From assembly GCA_009602735.1 (NCBI GenBank), contig WELA01009720.1, positions 40,559 to 104,558 on the forward strand: DNA of 64,000 nucleotides, in the 5' to 3' direction. The stretch comes from Mesotaenium endlicherianum (lineage: Eukaryota; Streptophyta; Zygnematophyceae; Zygnematales; Mesotaeniaceae). A program made the position numbers and the translations under genes. The notes beneath the pieces were generated by a model. It was given only the letters and a program-made list of their open reading frames with translations. It had not been told where the DNA came from and made no database searches. Shown here piece by piece: positions 1 to 10,446 of this stretch (the first letter of the stretch is position 1; every line of letters starts with the position of its first letter).

Positions 1-443
1 GTCCCTAGGATGACGTCGTACTTGCCCAATTGCATGGGGGAGAACACTACTCTATCCTTGAAGGACTTGATAGAGAGTGCCAAGGGGTACGTCTTCTTGG
101 AAGGGGTAGTATAGGAGAATCCATCGGGCATCATAATTTCCTCGTCGTGGTCAAGAGTTCGCATAGTAATACCGTGCTTGGTGGCAAAATCTGCAGCAAT
201 GAAGTTGCCTTGAGCTCCGCTATCCACCAAGATGTGGACCTTCTCTCCTCCAAGGTAACCTCTCAAACTCATTGGGGCTGGAACGTCGTCTTCAACGGGG
301 GTCTCCACCTCACTTGGCGTGTTGCCTTCTCGTGAAGTGGGTCTTGGGGTGGTAGGCTCTTGGCCTACCGGCGCTGTCCGTTTTTTGACAACTTTTTGGG
401 GCATGAAAGTGCACGATGGCCCTTTTCCTTGCAATAGAAGCAT
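1..443 (-). CDS. Pol N-terminus (protease region), partial
   Basis: The reading frame is open through the window edge and matches the first ~150 residues of the copy 2 polyprotein. It includes the retroviral-type aspartic protease motif DSGAQGN. It overlaps the end of gag by 79 nt in the -1 frame. A slippery A AAA AAC lies at 380-386 on the minus strand, so expression is probably as a Gag-Pol fusion rather than from the internal ATG at 443. The truncation is only due to the window boundary. Confidence 0.85.
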   Translation of the reverse strand, partial: MLLLQGKGPSCTFMPQKVVKKRTAPVGQEPTTPRPTSREGNTPSEVETPVEDDVPAPMSLRGYLGGEKVHILVDSGAQGNFIAADFATKHGITMRTLDHDEEIMMPDGFSYTTPSKKTYPLALSIKSFKDRVVFSPMQLGKYDVILG

Positions 444-1645
444 AGTCCAGCCGTCATGAGAGCTTCTTTTTCAGCCGGGGAGAGTCTTGCTTTCACTCCT
501 TGCTGGTTTCTTGCATCATAAGTGTCATTGGAGGGTCTTCCACTCCTCCGGGCAGCCGCGGGGTCCCTTTTAATAACTCCGATTTCCATGGGTGTGGGTC
601 CAGATTCGGATGTGGAAGGGGCTGCGTGCACCCGCGTCGCCGGTACCCGCGAAGATGAAGGCACGGAGTGCTTGAAATCCAAGTTATCCACCTTTTGGGC
701 CACTTCAATGATCTTTGAGAAGTCCGTCAAGTCGCGTAACTCCACTTCCTTTGCCACCTTGGGTTTGAGGCCAAAGATGTAGCGGTCAATCTTCTCCTCG
801 AGAGACATGTTGGGGATTTCAAGAGTGAGGGCGTGAAATCTGGATGTATACTTTTGAACGGACGTCGTTTGCTTGAGATGGTGGAGATTTCCTCGGGCAA
901 TCTTCTCCGCATTGATGGGCATGAATTGCTTCTTGAGGGCCTCACGAAAATCTGCCCATCTTGCATATGATGGTGGGGGCTCTTGGCCGAGCATGGGGTG
1001 CGCCATAGCTTGATATATAGCCGCTTGATAGTTACGCCACCATGATGTTGCTGCTCCTCTAAGTAAGGTAACGGCAAAGGGAACGTAGTCCTCCTCGGGT
1101 ACTTCAAGGAATGCGAGGTACGTCTCCACTTGGTAGAGCCATAAATTCAGGTTGGCACCTTTCCCGGGGTTGAAAGTGTCCGGTTTGCCGGGCTTGATGA
1201 GTTTCCTTGCTCTCGTTGGCTCTTGTGGAGGCGCTTGAGCCGGGGCTGGATTTTGAGCATTGCTCGCAATAGGGGCAACCATGGCAGCCATAGCTTCTCT
1301 TGACGCTTGCACGGTTGCTTCATAGGTGGCCAGGCCCACTTGGTTGTGGACGGTCATGAGGAAGGCTGCCCACTCATTTGCGGGAACTCCTTGTGGTGGG
1401 GTCAACTTTGCTATAGCGGCTGCCACGGGATTTGACGGTGCTCCTCCTTGTGGTGCTTCTTGTTGTTGGAGATTTCCTTGAGTAGGCTCTCCCATCGACG
1501 CTGGAGGAGGGTGTGCTCCTCCTTGTGGTGCTTCTTGTTGTTGCAGATTTTCTTGAGTGGGCTCTCCCATCGGCGCTGGAGGAGGGTGTCTTGGAGAGGA
1601 AGGGCTTCCTTCCAAAGCTTGCTGTTGGTCTTGAGGATCGGCCAT
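365..1645 (-). CDS. gag: Gag polyprotein, gypsy-A copy 1
   Basis: 426 residues. The N-terminus is Pro/Gln-rich with two near-identical repeats ([11 protein letters not shown] / [11 protein letters not shown], about residues 20-65). A retrotransposon-gag capsid-type segment follows (about 160-290, containing WWRNYQAA and the Y-x-F-x-x-L motif [10 protein letters not shown]). A CCHC zinc knuckle lies near the C-terminus ([14 protein letters not shown], about residues 403-416). Gag forms the cytoplasmic virus-like particle and binds element RNA. The ATG lies just downstream of the LTR and primer-binding site. It differs from the copy 2 Gag at a few residues (for example K for E in SVQKYTSRF). 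Confidence 0.92.
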   Translation of the reverse strand: MADPQDQQQALEGSPSSPRHPPPAPMGEPTQENLQQQEAPQGGAHPPPASMGEPTQGNLQQQEAPQGGAPSNPVAAAIAKLTPPQGVPANEWAAFLMTVHNQVGLATYEATVQASREAMAAMVAPIASNAQNPAPAQAPPQEPTRARKLIKPGKPDTFNPGKGANLNLWLYQVETYLAFLEVPEEDYVPFAVTLLRGAATSWWRNYQAAIYQAMAHPMLGQEPPPSYARWADFREALKKQFMPINAEKIARGNLHHLKQTTSVQKYTSRFHALTLEIPNMSLEEKIDRYIFGLKPKVAKEVELRDLTDFSKIIEVAQKVDNLDFKHSVPSSSRVPATRVHAAPSTSESGPTPMEIGVIKRDPAAARRSGRPSNDTYDARNQQGVKARLSPAEKEALMTAGLCFYCKEKGHRALSCPKKLSKNGQRR

Positions 1646-1682
1646 CTTCTTGTGCTACCAAAGTGCCTAGCTCCGATACCAC

Positions 1683-2185
1683 TGTAGTGAAATAGATAGA
1701 TAAAGTACTTGGTGAAATATAATACTTTATCTATTCAAGACAAGGATCTCTGAACACAAGTGGTAGCTTCTTGAAAGAGAGATGGCTTCTTGAAAGTTAA
1801 TATATTTCTGAATTTTGGCAAGTACAAGAGTGATTCTGGAATGGCTTTCTATGTTCTAGCTCTTGTTTATATACTTGCTATATAAGTAACTTCTAGGAAG
1901 GTGTATGTTGATGTGTAGGCACCCAACACATCCCAAAACTTGCCACCTCTTTCAAGAATAATGTACACATGTCCTTTTGACCTAAAAATGGCACATCTGA
2001 CTTTTGCCACATGGAGTTCTTCTAGGTCTTTCCTCTAACTTCGAAAATGCCTTGGAAGGTTCAAAGGACATGAACCAAGTTACTAGAGTACCTATTCACA
2101 CTTGACTCCACACAATACTACTCCAAATATATTTGAAAATATTAAAATATATGCATACTAATATATAATAACTCAAATCACTACA
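1683..2185 (-). repeat. 5' LTR of gypsy-A copy 1
   Basis: 503 bp, beginning TGTAGTG and ending CACTACA in element orientation. The same LTR recurs at 5509-6011, 11686-12188, 23355-23861, 32618-33120, 46679-47161, 47741-48191, 49866-50364 and 52268-52766. A primer-binding site TGGTATCGGAGC follows it. It contains a TATA-like TATATAAG/C stretch and a perfect 10-bp hairpin stem in most copies. Confidence 0.93.
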
Positions 2186-2865
2186 ACATTTCTGTGGTCA
2201 TTTTGATGTAAAGTTCATTGAATGTGGTTGAGTACTCAGAGAGTTATGGATTTCCTAAGTTTAATTAGTTAGCAGGTCGGTAGTTGACCGTCCTTAATTC
2301 GCGGTGAGCGCGACCGTCGCATTGACCGAGAGCGTCGAGCGATCTGGGCCGTTAGAATGAACTGGAACCTTCACGTAAGTTCGGCTGACACGGAGTGCCG
2401 ACTAGGTCGATTTACCTAGTAGTTTCGATTTCGCCTAGCGCGTCTAAGATAGAATATTCTAGTAATGTCGATGTACGTATGTGGACGTCAATTCGGCCCG
2501 ACACGTCAGATTAGACTGATCTGGCATACTCACGAATATTTTGGAAGGGACGATTTGACGACCACTTAGGAAATTCCATAGCTTCCTCCTAGGGAGGAGC
2601 ACTTAGGCAGAATTTTTTACATAGGCATAACATCTTTGTTTCTTCTCAATTCTCACTTTTGTAAATTTCTACGGGTTTGTAATGACAAGGCCTTTCATCC
2701 TACATTGTTTGTGAGCAGTTTCTTGCTACTCAAAATGTTGAGTAATTTTCCTAAGCTTTCTTAGTGATATGCCGCTGCACTCTTTAGTATGATTGCAACT
2801 AGTTCTTTTCCTCGTGAGTTGCTAAGCTTCCACTAGGGCACTCTGGCCCTTCCAATACAAAAAAG
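2186..2865. other. No gene seen; probable 5' remnant of gypsy-B
   Basis: AT-rich, with no convincing ORF. It runs directly into reverse-transcriptase coding at 2866 without an intervening gag or protease, so it may be the leader or LTR remnant of gypsy-B after deletion of its 5' coding part. I could not pair it with the LTR start seen at 5408. Confidence 0.4.
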
Positions 2866-4520
2866 CGTATGTGTGGGGACTACCGTGAGCTCAATGCAGT
2901 TACTAAGCTAGATCGCTACCCCATGCCCGTCCCGGAGGACATCTTGGATGTGCTTGAGGAAGCTCGCATGTTTAGCATTTTTGATCTACGTGAAGGATTT
3001 AACCAGATTCTCATCGATCTTAAGGATAGGCATAAAACTGCGTTCTGGGCTGGGCGTCGATTGTATCAATTGAAAGTTATGCCGTTCGGCTTAAAGAACG
3101 CTCCCGCCCGTTTTCAGCGTTTGAGGGATGGAGTGCTCAGTGGGCTGTTTTGCACGTTGTTTTATTGATGACGTGCTTTAGCCCCACCACAGACGAACAC
3201 TTAGCACACATGGAAGCTGTCCTGCAGCGTTGTAAGGTTGCCGGGCTTAAATGTCACCCTGGTAAATGTAAGATTGCTACATTGTTAGTACCTTACCTTG
3301 GACATTATAGTGTTTGAAGAGGATTGACCCCTCAGCAAGTCAAGGTCGACGCTATTCAGCATTTACCAGTCCCTTTCGAGGTGTCTAGGTTACGGGGCTT
3401 CATGGGGATTAGGGATATTACCATCGCTTTTGTCCCAACTTTAGTGCAGTCACCGCCCCCCTTAATGAACCCCCCTCAAGAAGGACGTCCCATGAAACTG
3501 GACGGATCCATATCAACAAGCGTTAGAGAAACTCAAGGAACTGTAATCTACCGCTCCCATTCTGCGTCGTCCCAACTATAATAAGCCTTTCTCCTTACAC
3601 AGCGATTGGAGTCATTTAGATTTATGGGCCGTCCTTGCTCAGGCTGATGACAACGGTCATGCGTATCTCGTGGCTTATGCTAGCCGTGGCAACAATTTCG
3701 CTGAGAGTAACTACAATTCTCATGAGGGTGAGTGTCTGGCTGCTGTTTGGGGGATAGTCCATTTTTGACCTTATTTGTGTGAGGCCCACTTCACTTTTAT
3801 TACTGACCACCAACCCCTAAAATGGCTGATGACCAACCAAAAACTCACAGGTAAACATGCCCCCCGGACTCTTATACTCGAGGAATACGTTTTCACTATT
3901 GAACATAAGGCAGGGTTGTGTAACCAGGACGCTATTGGATGAAGTCAGAACCCCAACCCCTCTGATGTCGGTGGCGCGGGTGCTCGATTTGCATCTACTA
4001 ATCAGGAACACATTATGCCAGCTTGGCATGCTGCATATTATTTGGATTTGACCTTAAAGTCTCCATATTCCTCTGTGTGTGCTGTTGTGTCTGAGCCAAA
4101 TGTGGCTCGTGTTACGTCTGATATGTGGTCCAATGTACTCTTGCTTGAGTACTTGCGCACTTGTACTTGGTCACTCCCCCTGACGTATCGTGAGCGTGAT
4201 TGTATTTTACATCAATGTGTGCACTATCACTGGCATTAGGGCACGCTGTTCCGCATTTTTCCCCACTACACCAGGATTGTCCCTCCCATTGCTGAGCTTT
4301 TTTCCTTGGTCCGTAAGGTCCATAAGGAAATTGGGCATTTTGGAATTAAGCGTACCAGCAATCTTTTGCAAATCGAGTATTGGTGGGAGGGTTTGGTCCC
4401 AAAGATTGTTGCTTTCGTTCGGTCGTGTGAGTCCTGTGACCGGGTTAAGAACAATTTTAACGCCCTTCCATCCGTTCTCAACCCCCTTCCTTTGCGTGGT
4501 CTCATCTACTGGTGGCCAAG
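2866..4520 (+). pseudogene. Decayed gypsy-B pol: RT, RNase H, integrase zinc finger
   Basis: Fragments in successive frames follow the gypsy Pol order. The RT palm is at 2869-3168 (DYRELNAVTKLDRYPMP, MPFGLKNAPARFQ). A broken FIDD active-site region follows near 3170, then a thumb segment near 3325-3420. RNase H is at about 3590-3960 (LVAYASRGNNFAE, HEGECLAAVWGIV, TDHQPLKWLM). The integrase HHCC zinc finger is at 4306-4520 (HKEIGHFGIKRT, CESCDRV). Several stops and frameshifts make it inactive. The integrase catalytic core is missing because sequence stops matching where the repeat at 4522 begins. It is a different lineage from gypsy-A and closer in RT and RNase H wording to gypsy-D. Confidence 0.85.
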
Positions 4521-4521
4521 T

Positions 4522-5013
4522 CGTGCATGTAAGTGAGATATGCTAGAGTTATGGCCTGATGACATCCTTATGATTGATGGCCATTCGGGATGATGGGAGA
4601 TGGCTGTGGATTTGATTAGCCAAGGTCCTACCAATGTGGTTAACTCTTGGGTGGGTGGTGCCATCGCACTTGCCGTTGAAGAGTAAACTCATTCCATGTA
4701 CATAGGCTAAATATTGATTTCGAGTTCGGCATTCGGAAACTTGGCCAACTCACTTGTATCGCTTATTGAGAGATACCTAAATCCAAGGCGAGGAGCCATT
4801 GATGCGACTGTCTTCTAATCTTGCTTATATATGAGTGTGCTGATTGCATGATTGATGCTCATTTACTTGCATTTGACTTATGAGTGTTGTATACCGCTAG
4901 GGTATTGTCTTTTGCAATTTAATGAGTTAACAGAAAATGCCATAAAGAGTACTTGCTCATACAGAGATCTATTGTCAAATGTTAATCGCCTATTGGTAAG
5001 TTGATTCATTTCA
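4522..5013 (+). repeat. Truncated copy of a ~0.7-kb LTR-like repeat
   Basis: Closely similar to 36689-37179, which is the distal part of a solo LTR with a clean target duplication. Shared stretches include GGGATGATGGGAGATGGC and AACTCATTCCATG. This copy lacks the first ~230 bp of the repeat and ends TTCA. It lies within gypsy-B where integrase coding should continue, so it marks a secondary insertion or recombination event. Confidence 0.75.
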
Positions 5014-5508
5014 CATCCCTACACCCGTCTTAAGCCTCCCAGAGTGGAGCTTTTGATAAAATGAATAGATTACGACTACAGTCGGAACTCGTACAAACCC
5101 TAAACTTGTGTGAACCTCAGGACAAAATCCTACTTAATTGTAGCGACCTGGTTCAACAGTGTTGGTTACGACGGGCTAACGCTCAAAGGCTCTGCGCTAA
5201 GGCAATTGTGCTACCATGCGCTCTTCATAAACCAAAGAACAAACACAAAAAAGACGCGGCCAAGTAGTCGCTCTTTACCGACCCCGTGATGATGCAAAGT
5301 CCATTTGCTCACCTGTGTTTTCCGTTAGCTGAGGCCAATATTGACACCACATGACGTAAAAGACGTATGCTTAACGACAACATAAAGTTCTTTTAGGGGG
5401 GAGGAGTGTAACAATTTCAGCTTTTTAGGTGTATTTGGGATAATTTTCCTAATTCTCTAAATACGTTATGCTATTTATCCATTAATACATGATTGCATCG
5501 TGATGAAC
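5014..5508 (+). pseudogene. Gypsy-B 3' end and start of its 3' LTR
   Basis: Remnant coding (5061-5267, 68 residues, basic C-terminus HKPKNKHKKDAAK) is followed by a purine tract (GGGGGGAGGAG near 5396-5406) and then TGTAACAATTTC at 5408. This arrangement is typical of a polypurine tract abutting a 3' LTR. The LTR is interrupted after about 100 bp by gypsy-A copy 2 at 5509. Confidence 0.55.
5504..5508. repeat. Target-site duplication TGAAC (left)
   Basis: The same five bases follow the right LTR at 12189-12193, defining a single clean integration of gypsy-A copy 2. Confidence 0.95.
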
Positions 5509-6011
5509 TGTAGTGAAACAGATAGATAAAGTACTTAGTAAAACAAAATACTTTATCTATTCAAGACAAGGATCTTTGAACACAAGTGGTAGCTTCTTGA
5601 AAGAGAGATGGCTTCTTGAAAGTTAATATATTTCTGGATTTTGGCAAGTACAAGAGTGATTCTGGAATGTCTTTCTATGTTCTAGCTCTTGTTTATATAC
5701 TTGCTACATAAGTAATTTCTAGGAAGGTGTATGTTGATGTGTTGGCACCCAACACATCCCAAAACTTGCCACCTCTTTCTAGAATAATGTACACATGTCC
5801 TTTTGACCTAAAAATGGCACATTTGACTTTTGCCACATGGAGTTCTTCTAGGTCTTTCCTCTAACTTCGAAAATGCCTTGGAAGGTTCAAAGGACATGAA
5901 CCAAGTTACTAGAGTACCTATTCACACTTGACTCCACACAATACTACTCCAAATATATTTGAAAACATTAAAATATATGCAAACTAATATATAATAACTC
6001 AAATCACTACA
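5509..6011 (-). repeat. 3' LTR of gypsy-A copy 2
   Basis: 503 bp, TG...CA termini, near-identical to 11686-12188. The preceding G7 tract (plus-strand C7 at 6015-6021) is the likely plus-strand primer. Confidence 0.95.
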
Positions 6012-6014
6012 TCA

Positions 6015-6021
6015 CCCCCCC
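6015..6021 (-). promoter_or_regulatory. Polypurine tract of gypsy-A copy 2
   Basis: G7 in element orientation, three bases before the 3' LTR TG, where plus-strand DNA synthesis is primed in LTR retrotransposons. Copy 3 keeps a G-rich equivalent just before 52268. Confidence 0.7.
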
Positions 6022-6780
6022 GATAGAAAAAGCGACGTCTCGGCGCGTCAAGTCAGGTCTTACACATGTGGAGCAAACTAGTCAACAGTTTCAAGTCAGA
6101 TGCCACACATGTGAAGAGGACTAGTCAAAGGCGCCAAGTCAGGTGCTACACATGTAAGGTAGACTAGGCAAGGTCGTAGGTGGTGTGACCTTATTGGCTA
6201 GCCTACTCCTTAATGATAAAGAAAATTGTACAAGTTGGCCCAGAATCTGCCACGAACTCAAAAATTCATAGCGGCCACAGAACTGCTCCAAATCTGAAAA
6301 TTCGAGTGCCAGACGGACCGCGTCGGAGAACTCTACCGGGTCACCAAATTTGAGAGCATTCTCATTTCTGGAGTGTCGTTGAGAGCTGAGAGAGTAGGCA
6401 CTCCTCCAAATCTGTGCAGAAACTTCTGAAAATCATAAGTCCTTCTATACTTCTCCAAATTCTGCAAACTAAGTCTCAAACTGGGCGCTGTAAGATGTTC
6501 TACCAGAGTCTTGAGTTTCAGAGCATTCCAAGTTCAGGGGAGGGCACAATGTCAGAAGGCATATTCTGCCCTAACAATGCCAGCAGCCTGACCCCCTTCT
6601 ACTTAGAGCATCATATCTCTCTCACCAGTGCTCCAAATTGAGCAAACTTGGACTCTAAATGACCGGCTACTCATGGACTACAGCCAGGTAAATTTTCAGA
6701 ATTTATTATGCAGAGACCTATTACCAGTAGCAGTTTTAGTTTTCTGTCCAGAAACTGCGAGAAGAGAAGAGTGTCTAATG
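6022..6780 (-). other. Non-coding 3' segment of gypsy-A copy 2 with 43-bp tandem repeats
   Basis: About 760 bp between the pol stop and the polypurine tract. Three 43-bp tandem units start at 6049, 6092 and 6135, each with the core CAAGTCAG and an ACACATGT-type palindrome. The same segment is conserved in copy 3 (51500-52260) and copy 4 (45910-46670). I see no ORF conserved among copies here. A structural, packaging or 3'-UTR role is inference. Confidence 0.7.
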
Positions 6781-9700
6781 TCAATTTTTCCTCTTTCTTG
6801 TTCTTGCAGGCTGCCTCCAAGGGGTCTTCTGCTGCTTCTTGATGGTGGCAGGCTGCCTCCCTGAAGTCTTCGGGCTTCTAGTAGAGAGACTTGGGGCTGG
6901 TCCAAGATGGGGGTTGGCGGCATGGAAGCGCTTCAACTTTCTCTGAACTTTGTCAAGGTAGTGCGCCGCCACCCAACTATTCTCCGAATCTGGATATCCT
7001 TTCCACTTGATCAAGTATTGCTGCTGTCTCCTGAAATTTCTCATAGCCACTATGTCTTCCACTTCGTACTCCAAATGATCATCCACTATTGTTGGGGCTG
7101 GTGGGGTTGTCACACGTCCTGGGAACTTGTTGTCGGGTTGCACATATGGCTTGAAGAGGGAAGCGTGGAATACGGGGTCGATGTGCATAGTCTGGGGAAG
7201 TTCTAGCTTGAAAGCAACGGGGTTGACTTGCTGGATAATCTTGAAGGGTCCCAAATACTTGGGAGAGAACTTGCTGCCGGCAGGCCTGTTGTTCAGGGAA
7301 ATGTTCTTGGATGATAGTAACACGTTGTCACCCACTCTGTACGTAATTTCTCTTCTGGATCTGTTCGCCACTCTTGCTTGAGCATCTTGCGCGTGTTGTA
7401 GAGCTTTCTTCGCTGCTGTAAGGGCTGCTTCTAATGTCTCCATAAAATCTGTGGCTGCAGGTACTTCATCATGGCCAGCCGTGAAGCTCAGTGGCGTGGT
7501 CGGATGGAAGCCATAGTTGAGGAAGAATGGGGACTCTTGGGTAGAGGCCTGCGTAGTGTTGTTGTAGGCAAACTCGAGGGGGGTCAAGTACATGTCCCAG
7601 TCTTGCTCGAGGGTAGACACGTAGGCCTTTAGAGAGGTCTTTAGGGTACGATTCATACGCTCGGTTTGCCCATCTGATTGTGGGTGGTAGGCAGTAGACA
7701 TATCCAGCGATGTACCCAAGTTCTTGAAGAGATTTTTCCAGAAATGGCTTGTGAATCTTGGATCTCTATCTGACACAATTCTTGATGGTAGTCCATGGAG
7801 TCGGAAGATGTTGTCAAAGATGAGTCTTGCAAGTTGTGGTGCTGTAGCCTTAGTCGTCGTGGGAATAAAATGAGCCATCTTGGTAAGTCTGTCCACCGCC
7901 GTGAGTATTGCATTATGGCCTCGAGGTGTCACGGGCAAGTCCACGATAAGGTCCATTGAGATGTCCGTCCATTGTCTTTCGGGGATTGGTAGTGGTTGGA
8001 GGAGTCCTCCCGCCTTTTGCGATGATGGCTTGATTCTTTGGCATGTGTCACAGCTCCTGCAGTACTCCTTGACTTGCTTAGACATGCCTGGCCAACAATA
8101 AGTCCTAGCTAGAACGCCCGTGGTCCTTAGGATTCCAAAGTGTCCTCCAAGAGGGTTGTCGTGTGCTTCTCGTAGAAGCAAGAGCCGGAGGTCTAAGTCA
8201 TTAGGAACACATCTCTGGCCCGTATCTTGCCTCACCCAATAATTGCCTTCTTGCTTCTTGCATGGGTCCAAGGCTGCTTCTCCGTTCTTGTAGTAAGGGT
8301 CTCTTTCATAGGCGGCTGAAAATCGAGCTTCCAGATCTGTCTTCAGGGATACCATCACTGCATTTAATTGCAGTCTTGAGAGGGGGTCAGCCGGGTTTGT
8401 CTTGCCGGGCTGGTACTGAATCGTGATGTTGTATTGTTGCAAGTATCCGCTCCATCTTGCTTGTCTCCTTGAGAGATACGGCTGCGTTTGGAGGTGCTTT
8501 AACGCCTCGTGGTCCGTGGTGACCAGTACTTTGCGTCCTTCAACGTAGCAGCGCCAAACCTTCAAGGCATGTACAATCGCCAATGCCTCTCGCTCCGTGG
8601 TTGTATAATTTTGCTCGGCTGGATTTAGCTTCCTTGACTCGTAGGCGATGGGCTGCAGTCCCTTGCCTTGGTCTTGAAGCAGGATTGCTCCTATTGCATA
8701 GGAAGATGCATCGGTGATGACGTGGAAGGGCCAATCTGGGTTTGGACTTGGGAGTGTGAGCACCGGGGATGTGGTCAATCTTCGCTTTAACTCTTGAAAT
8801 GCCTCTTCCTCTTTCTCGGTCCATGTATATAGCCTGTCCTTCTTGAGTAGATCTGTCAGGGGGGCTGCTATGTGCGAGAAGCCTTGGATGAATTTTCTGT
8901 ACCAATTGGCAAATCCCAAGAATGACTGGAGTTCTTTCTTGGTCGTGGGGGTTGGCCATTCCTCCACCACCGTGGTCTTCTTGGGGTCCATCTTGATGCC
9001 ATCAGCAGTCACGTGGAGACCTAGGAACTCCACTTCTTGTTTGGCAAACTCGCACTTTGACTCCTTCGCAAATAGCTTGTTTTGCTTCAATACTTCAAGG
9101 ACTTCTTTCAAGTGTCTCGCATGCTCTTCAAGGGTCTTGCTGTAGATAAGGATGTCATCGATGAATACCACCACAAATCTGTCCAACATGGGCTGAAATA
9201 TGGTGTTCATCATAGTCATGAAAGTTGCTGGCGCGTTGGTGAGTCCAAATGGCAGGACCATGAACTCAAAATGTCCATATCTTGTCCTGAATGCCGTCTT
9301 CTCTATGTCCGGTTCTGCGATGCGAATCTGGTGGTAGCCGCTCCGTAAGTCAATCTTCGTGAAGTACTTGGCTCCAACCAGCCGGTCCATGAGCTCATCC
9401 ATGCGCGGCAGCGGGTATCGATTCTTGATGGTGATCTTGTTGAGGGCGCGATAGTCCACACACATCCTCAAGGTACCATCTTTCTTCTTGACAAATAGCA
9501 CCGGGGCTCCAAATGGCGACTTGCTAGGTCGAATGAAGCCATGCTCCAGTAGCTCCTTGATTTGCTTCTTGACTTCGTCTAGCTCCGTGTATGACATTTT
9601 GAACGTAGGCCGAGAGATGGGCTTGCTTCCGGGCTCCAACTCTATCTTGTGGTCTACGAATCTTTTGGGGGGTAGGCCCTTGGGCAATTCCGGGGAGAAC

Positions 9701-10446
9701 ACTTCTTTGTAGTCCTCTAAGACTTCTTGTATCTCCTTGGGAACGGGGCTGCCTTCTTGACTCTCGATGTCTTTCTTGATGTCTTTTGGCGTGATCAAGG
9801 CCAAAAGAAGCTCGTGTCCCTTCCTCACAAGTCTCTTGAGTTGGAGGGCGGACAATAGTATCTCGTGTGCCGGCTTCTGGATGTCTTGGGTCTGGATATT
9901 CTGGATTGCGCGCAAAATACAGATTCTTGAAGTGATGTCATTCTTGATCTTGATAGTACCGGTCCTCCAATCAACTTGGGGGTTGTGCTTGGTCAACCAA
10001 GGCGTCCCTAGGATGACGTCGTACTTGCCCAATTGCATGGGGGAGAACACTACTCTATCCTTGAAGGACTTGATAGAGAGTGCCAAGGGGTACGTCTTCT
10101 TGGAAGGGGTAGTATAGGAGAATCCATCGGGCATCATAATCTCCTCGTCGTGGTCAAGAGTTCGCATAGTAATACCGTGCTTGGTGGCAAAATCTGCAGC
10201 AATGAAGTTGCCTTGAGCTCCGCTATCCACCAAGATGTGGACCTTCTCTCCTCCAAGGTAACCTCTCAAACTCATTGGGGCTGGAACGTCGTCTTCAACG
10301 GGGGTCTCCACCTCACTTGGCGTGTTGCCTTCTCGTGAAGTGGGTCTTGGGGTGGTAGGCTCCTGGCCTACCGGCGCTGTCCGTTTTTTGACAACTTTTT
10401 GGGGCATGAAAGTGCACGATGGCCCTTTTCCTTGCAATAGAAGCAT
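6781..10446 (-). CDS. pol: Pol polyprotein, gypsy-A copy 2 (PR-RT-RH-IN-chromodomain)
   Basis: 1,221 residues with no internal stop. Domains in order, positions approximate: aspartic protease (DSGAQGNF, ~75); reverse transcriptase ([19 protein letters not shown] ~320-340, active site FIDD ~420); RNase H ([11 protein letters not shown] ~570, [20 protein letters not shown]); integrase HHCC finger ([18 protein letters not shown] ~750-795); integrase DDE core ([35 protein letters not shown]); C-terminal chromodomain ([40 protein letters not shown]). The tail is basic ([11 protein letters not shown]). It replicates and integrates the element; chromodomains of chromoviruses bind modified chromatin. 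The ATG at 10446 lies inside the gag zinc knuckle, so real translation is probably by -1 frameshift from gag. All expected catalytic motifs are visible. Confidence 0.95.
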   Translation of the reverse strand: MLLLQGKGPSCTFMPQKVVKKRTAPVGQEPTTPRPTSREGNTPSEVETPVEDDVPAPMSLRGYLGGEKVHILVDSGAQGNFIAADFATKHGITMRTLDHDEEIMMPDGFSYTTPSKKTYPLALSIKSFKDRVVFSPMQLGKYDVILGTPWLTKHNPQVDWRTGTIKIKNDITSRICILRAIQNIQTQDIQKPAHEILLSALQLKRLVRKGHELLLALITPKDIKKDIESQEGSPVPKEIQEVLEDYKEVFSPELPKGLPPKRFVDHKIELEPGSKPISRPTFKMSYTELDEVKKQIKELLEHGFIRPSKSPFGAPVLFVKKKDGTLRMCVDYRALNKITIKNRYPLPRMDELMDRLVGAKYFTKIDLRSGYHQIRIAEPDIEKTAFRTRYGHFEFMVLPFGLTNAPATFMTMMNTIFQPMLDRFVVVFIDDILIYSKTLEEHARHLKEVLEVLKQNKLFAKESKCEFAKQEVEFLGLHVTADGIKMDPKKTTVVEEWPTPTTKKELQSFLGFANWYRKFIQGFSHIAAPLTDLLKKDRLYTWTEKEEEAFQELKRRLTTSPVLTLPSPNPDWPFHVITDASSYAIGAILLQDQGKGLQPIAYESRKLNPAEQNYTTTEREALAIVHALKVWRCYVEGRKVLVTTDHEALKHLQTQPYLSRRQARWSGYLQQYNITIQYQPGKTNPADPLSRLQLNAVMVSLKTDLEARFSAAYERDPYYKNGEAALDPCKKQEGNYWVRQDTGQRCVPNDLDLRLLLLREAHDNPLGGHFGILRTTGVLARTYCWPGMSKQVKEYCRSCDTCQRIKPSSQKAGGLLQPLPIPERQWTDISMDLIVDLPVTPRGHNAILTAVDRLTKMAHFIPTTTKATAPQLARLIFDNIFRLHGLPSRIVSDRDPRFTSHFWKNLFKNLGTSLDMSTAYHPQSDGQTERMNRTLKTSLKAYVSTLEQDWDMYLTPLEFAYNNTTQASTQESPFFLNYGFHPTTPLSFTAGHDEVPAATDFMETLEAALTAAKKALQHAQDAQARVANRSRREITYRVGDNVLLSSKNISLNNRPAGSKFSPKYLGPFKIIQQVNPVAFKLELPQTMHIDPVFHASLFKPYVQPDNKFPGRVTTPPAPTIVDDHLEYEVEDIVAMRNFRRQQQYLIKWKGYPDSENSWVAAHYLDKVQRKLKRFHAANPHLGPAPSLSTRSPKTSGRQPATIKKQQKTPWRQPARTRKRKN

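Larger units (their letters stand above)
1..2185 (-). mobile_element. Gypsy-A chromovirus copy 1 (5' part, cut by window edge)
   Basis: This is the 5' end of a Ty3/gypsy LTR retrotransposon read on the minus strand: LTR, primer-binding site, gag and the start of pol. The pol continues off the left edge. The sequence matches copy 2 (5509-12188) almost base for base over gag, so the two insertions are recent relatives. The 5' flank at 2186 begins ACATT, but the partner target duplication lies outside the window. The family has a zinc-knuckle Gag and, in copy 2, an integrase with a chromodomain. Confidence 0.93.

Noticed and set aside
6049-6177. CRISPR-like array from the 43-bp repeats
   Set aside because: Eukaryotic retroelement context, contiguous repeats without spacers, conserved in every element copy.
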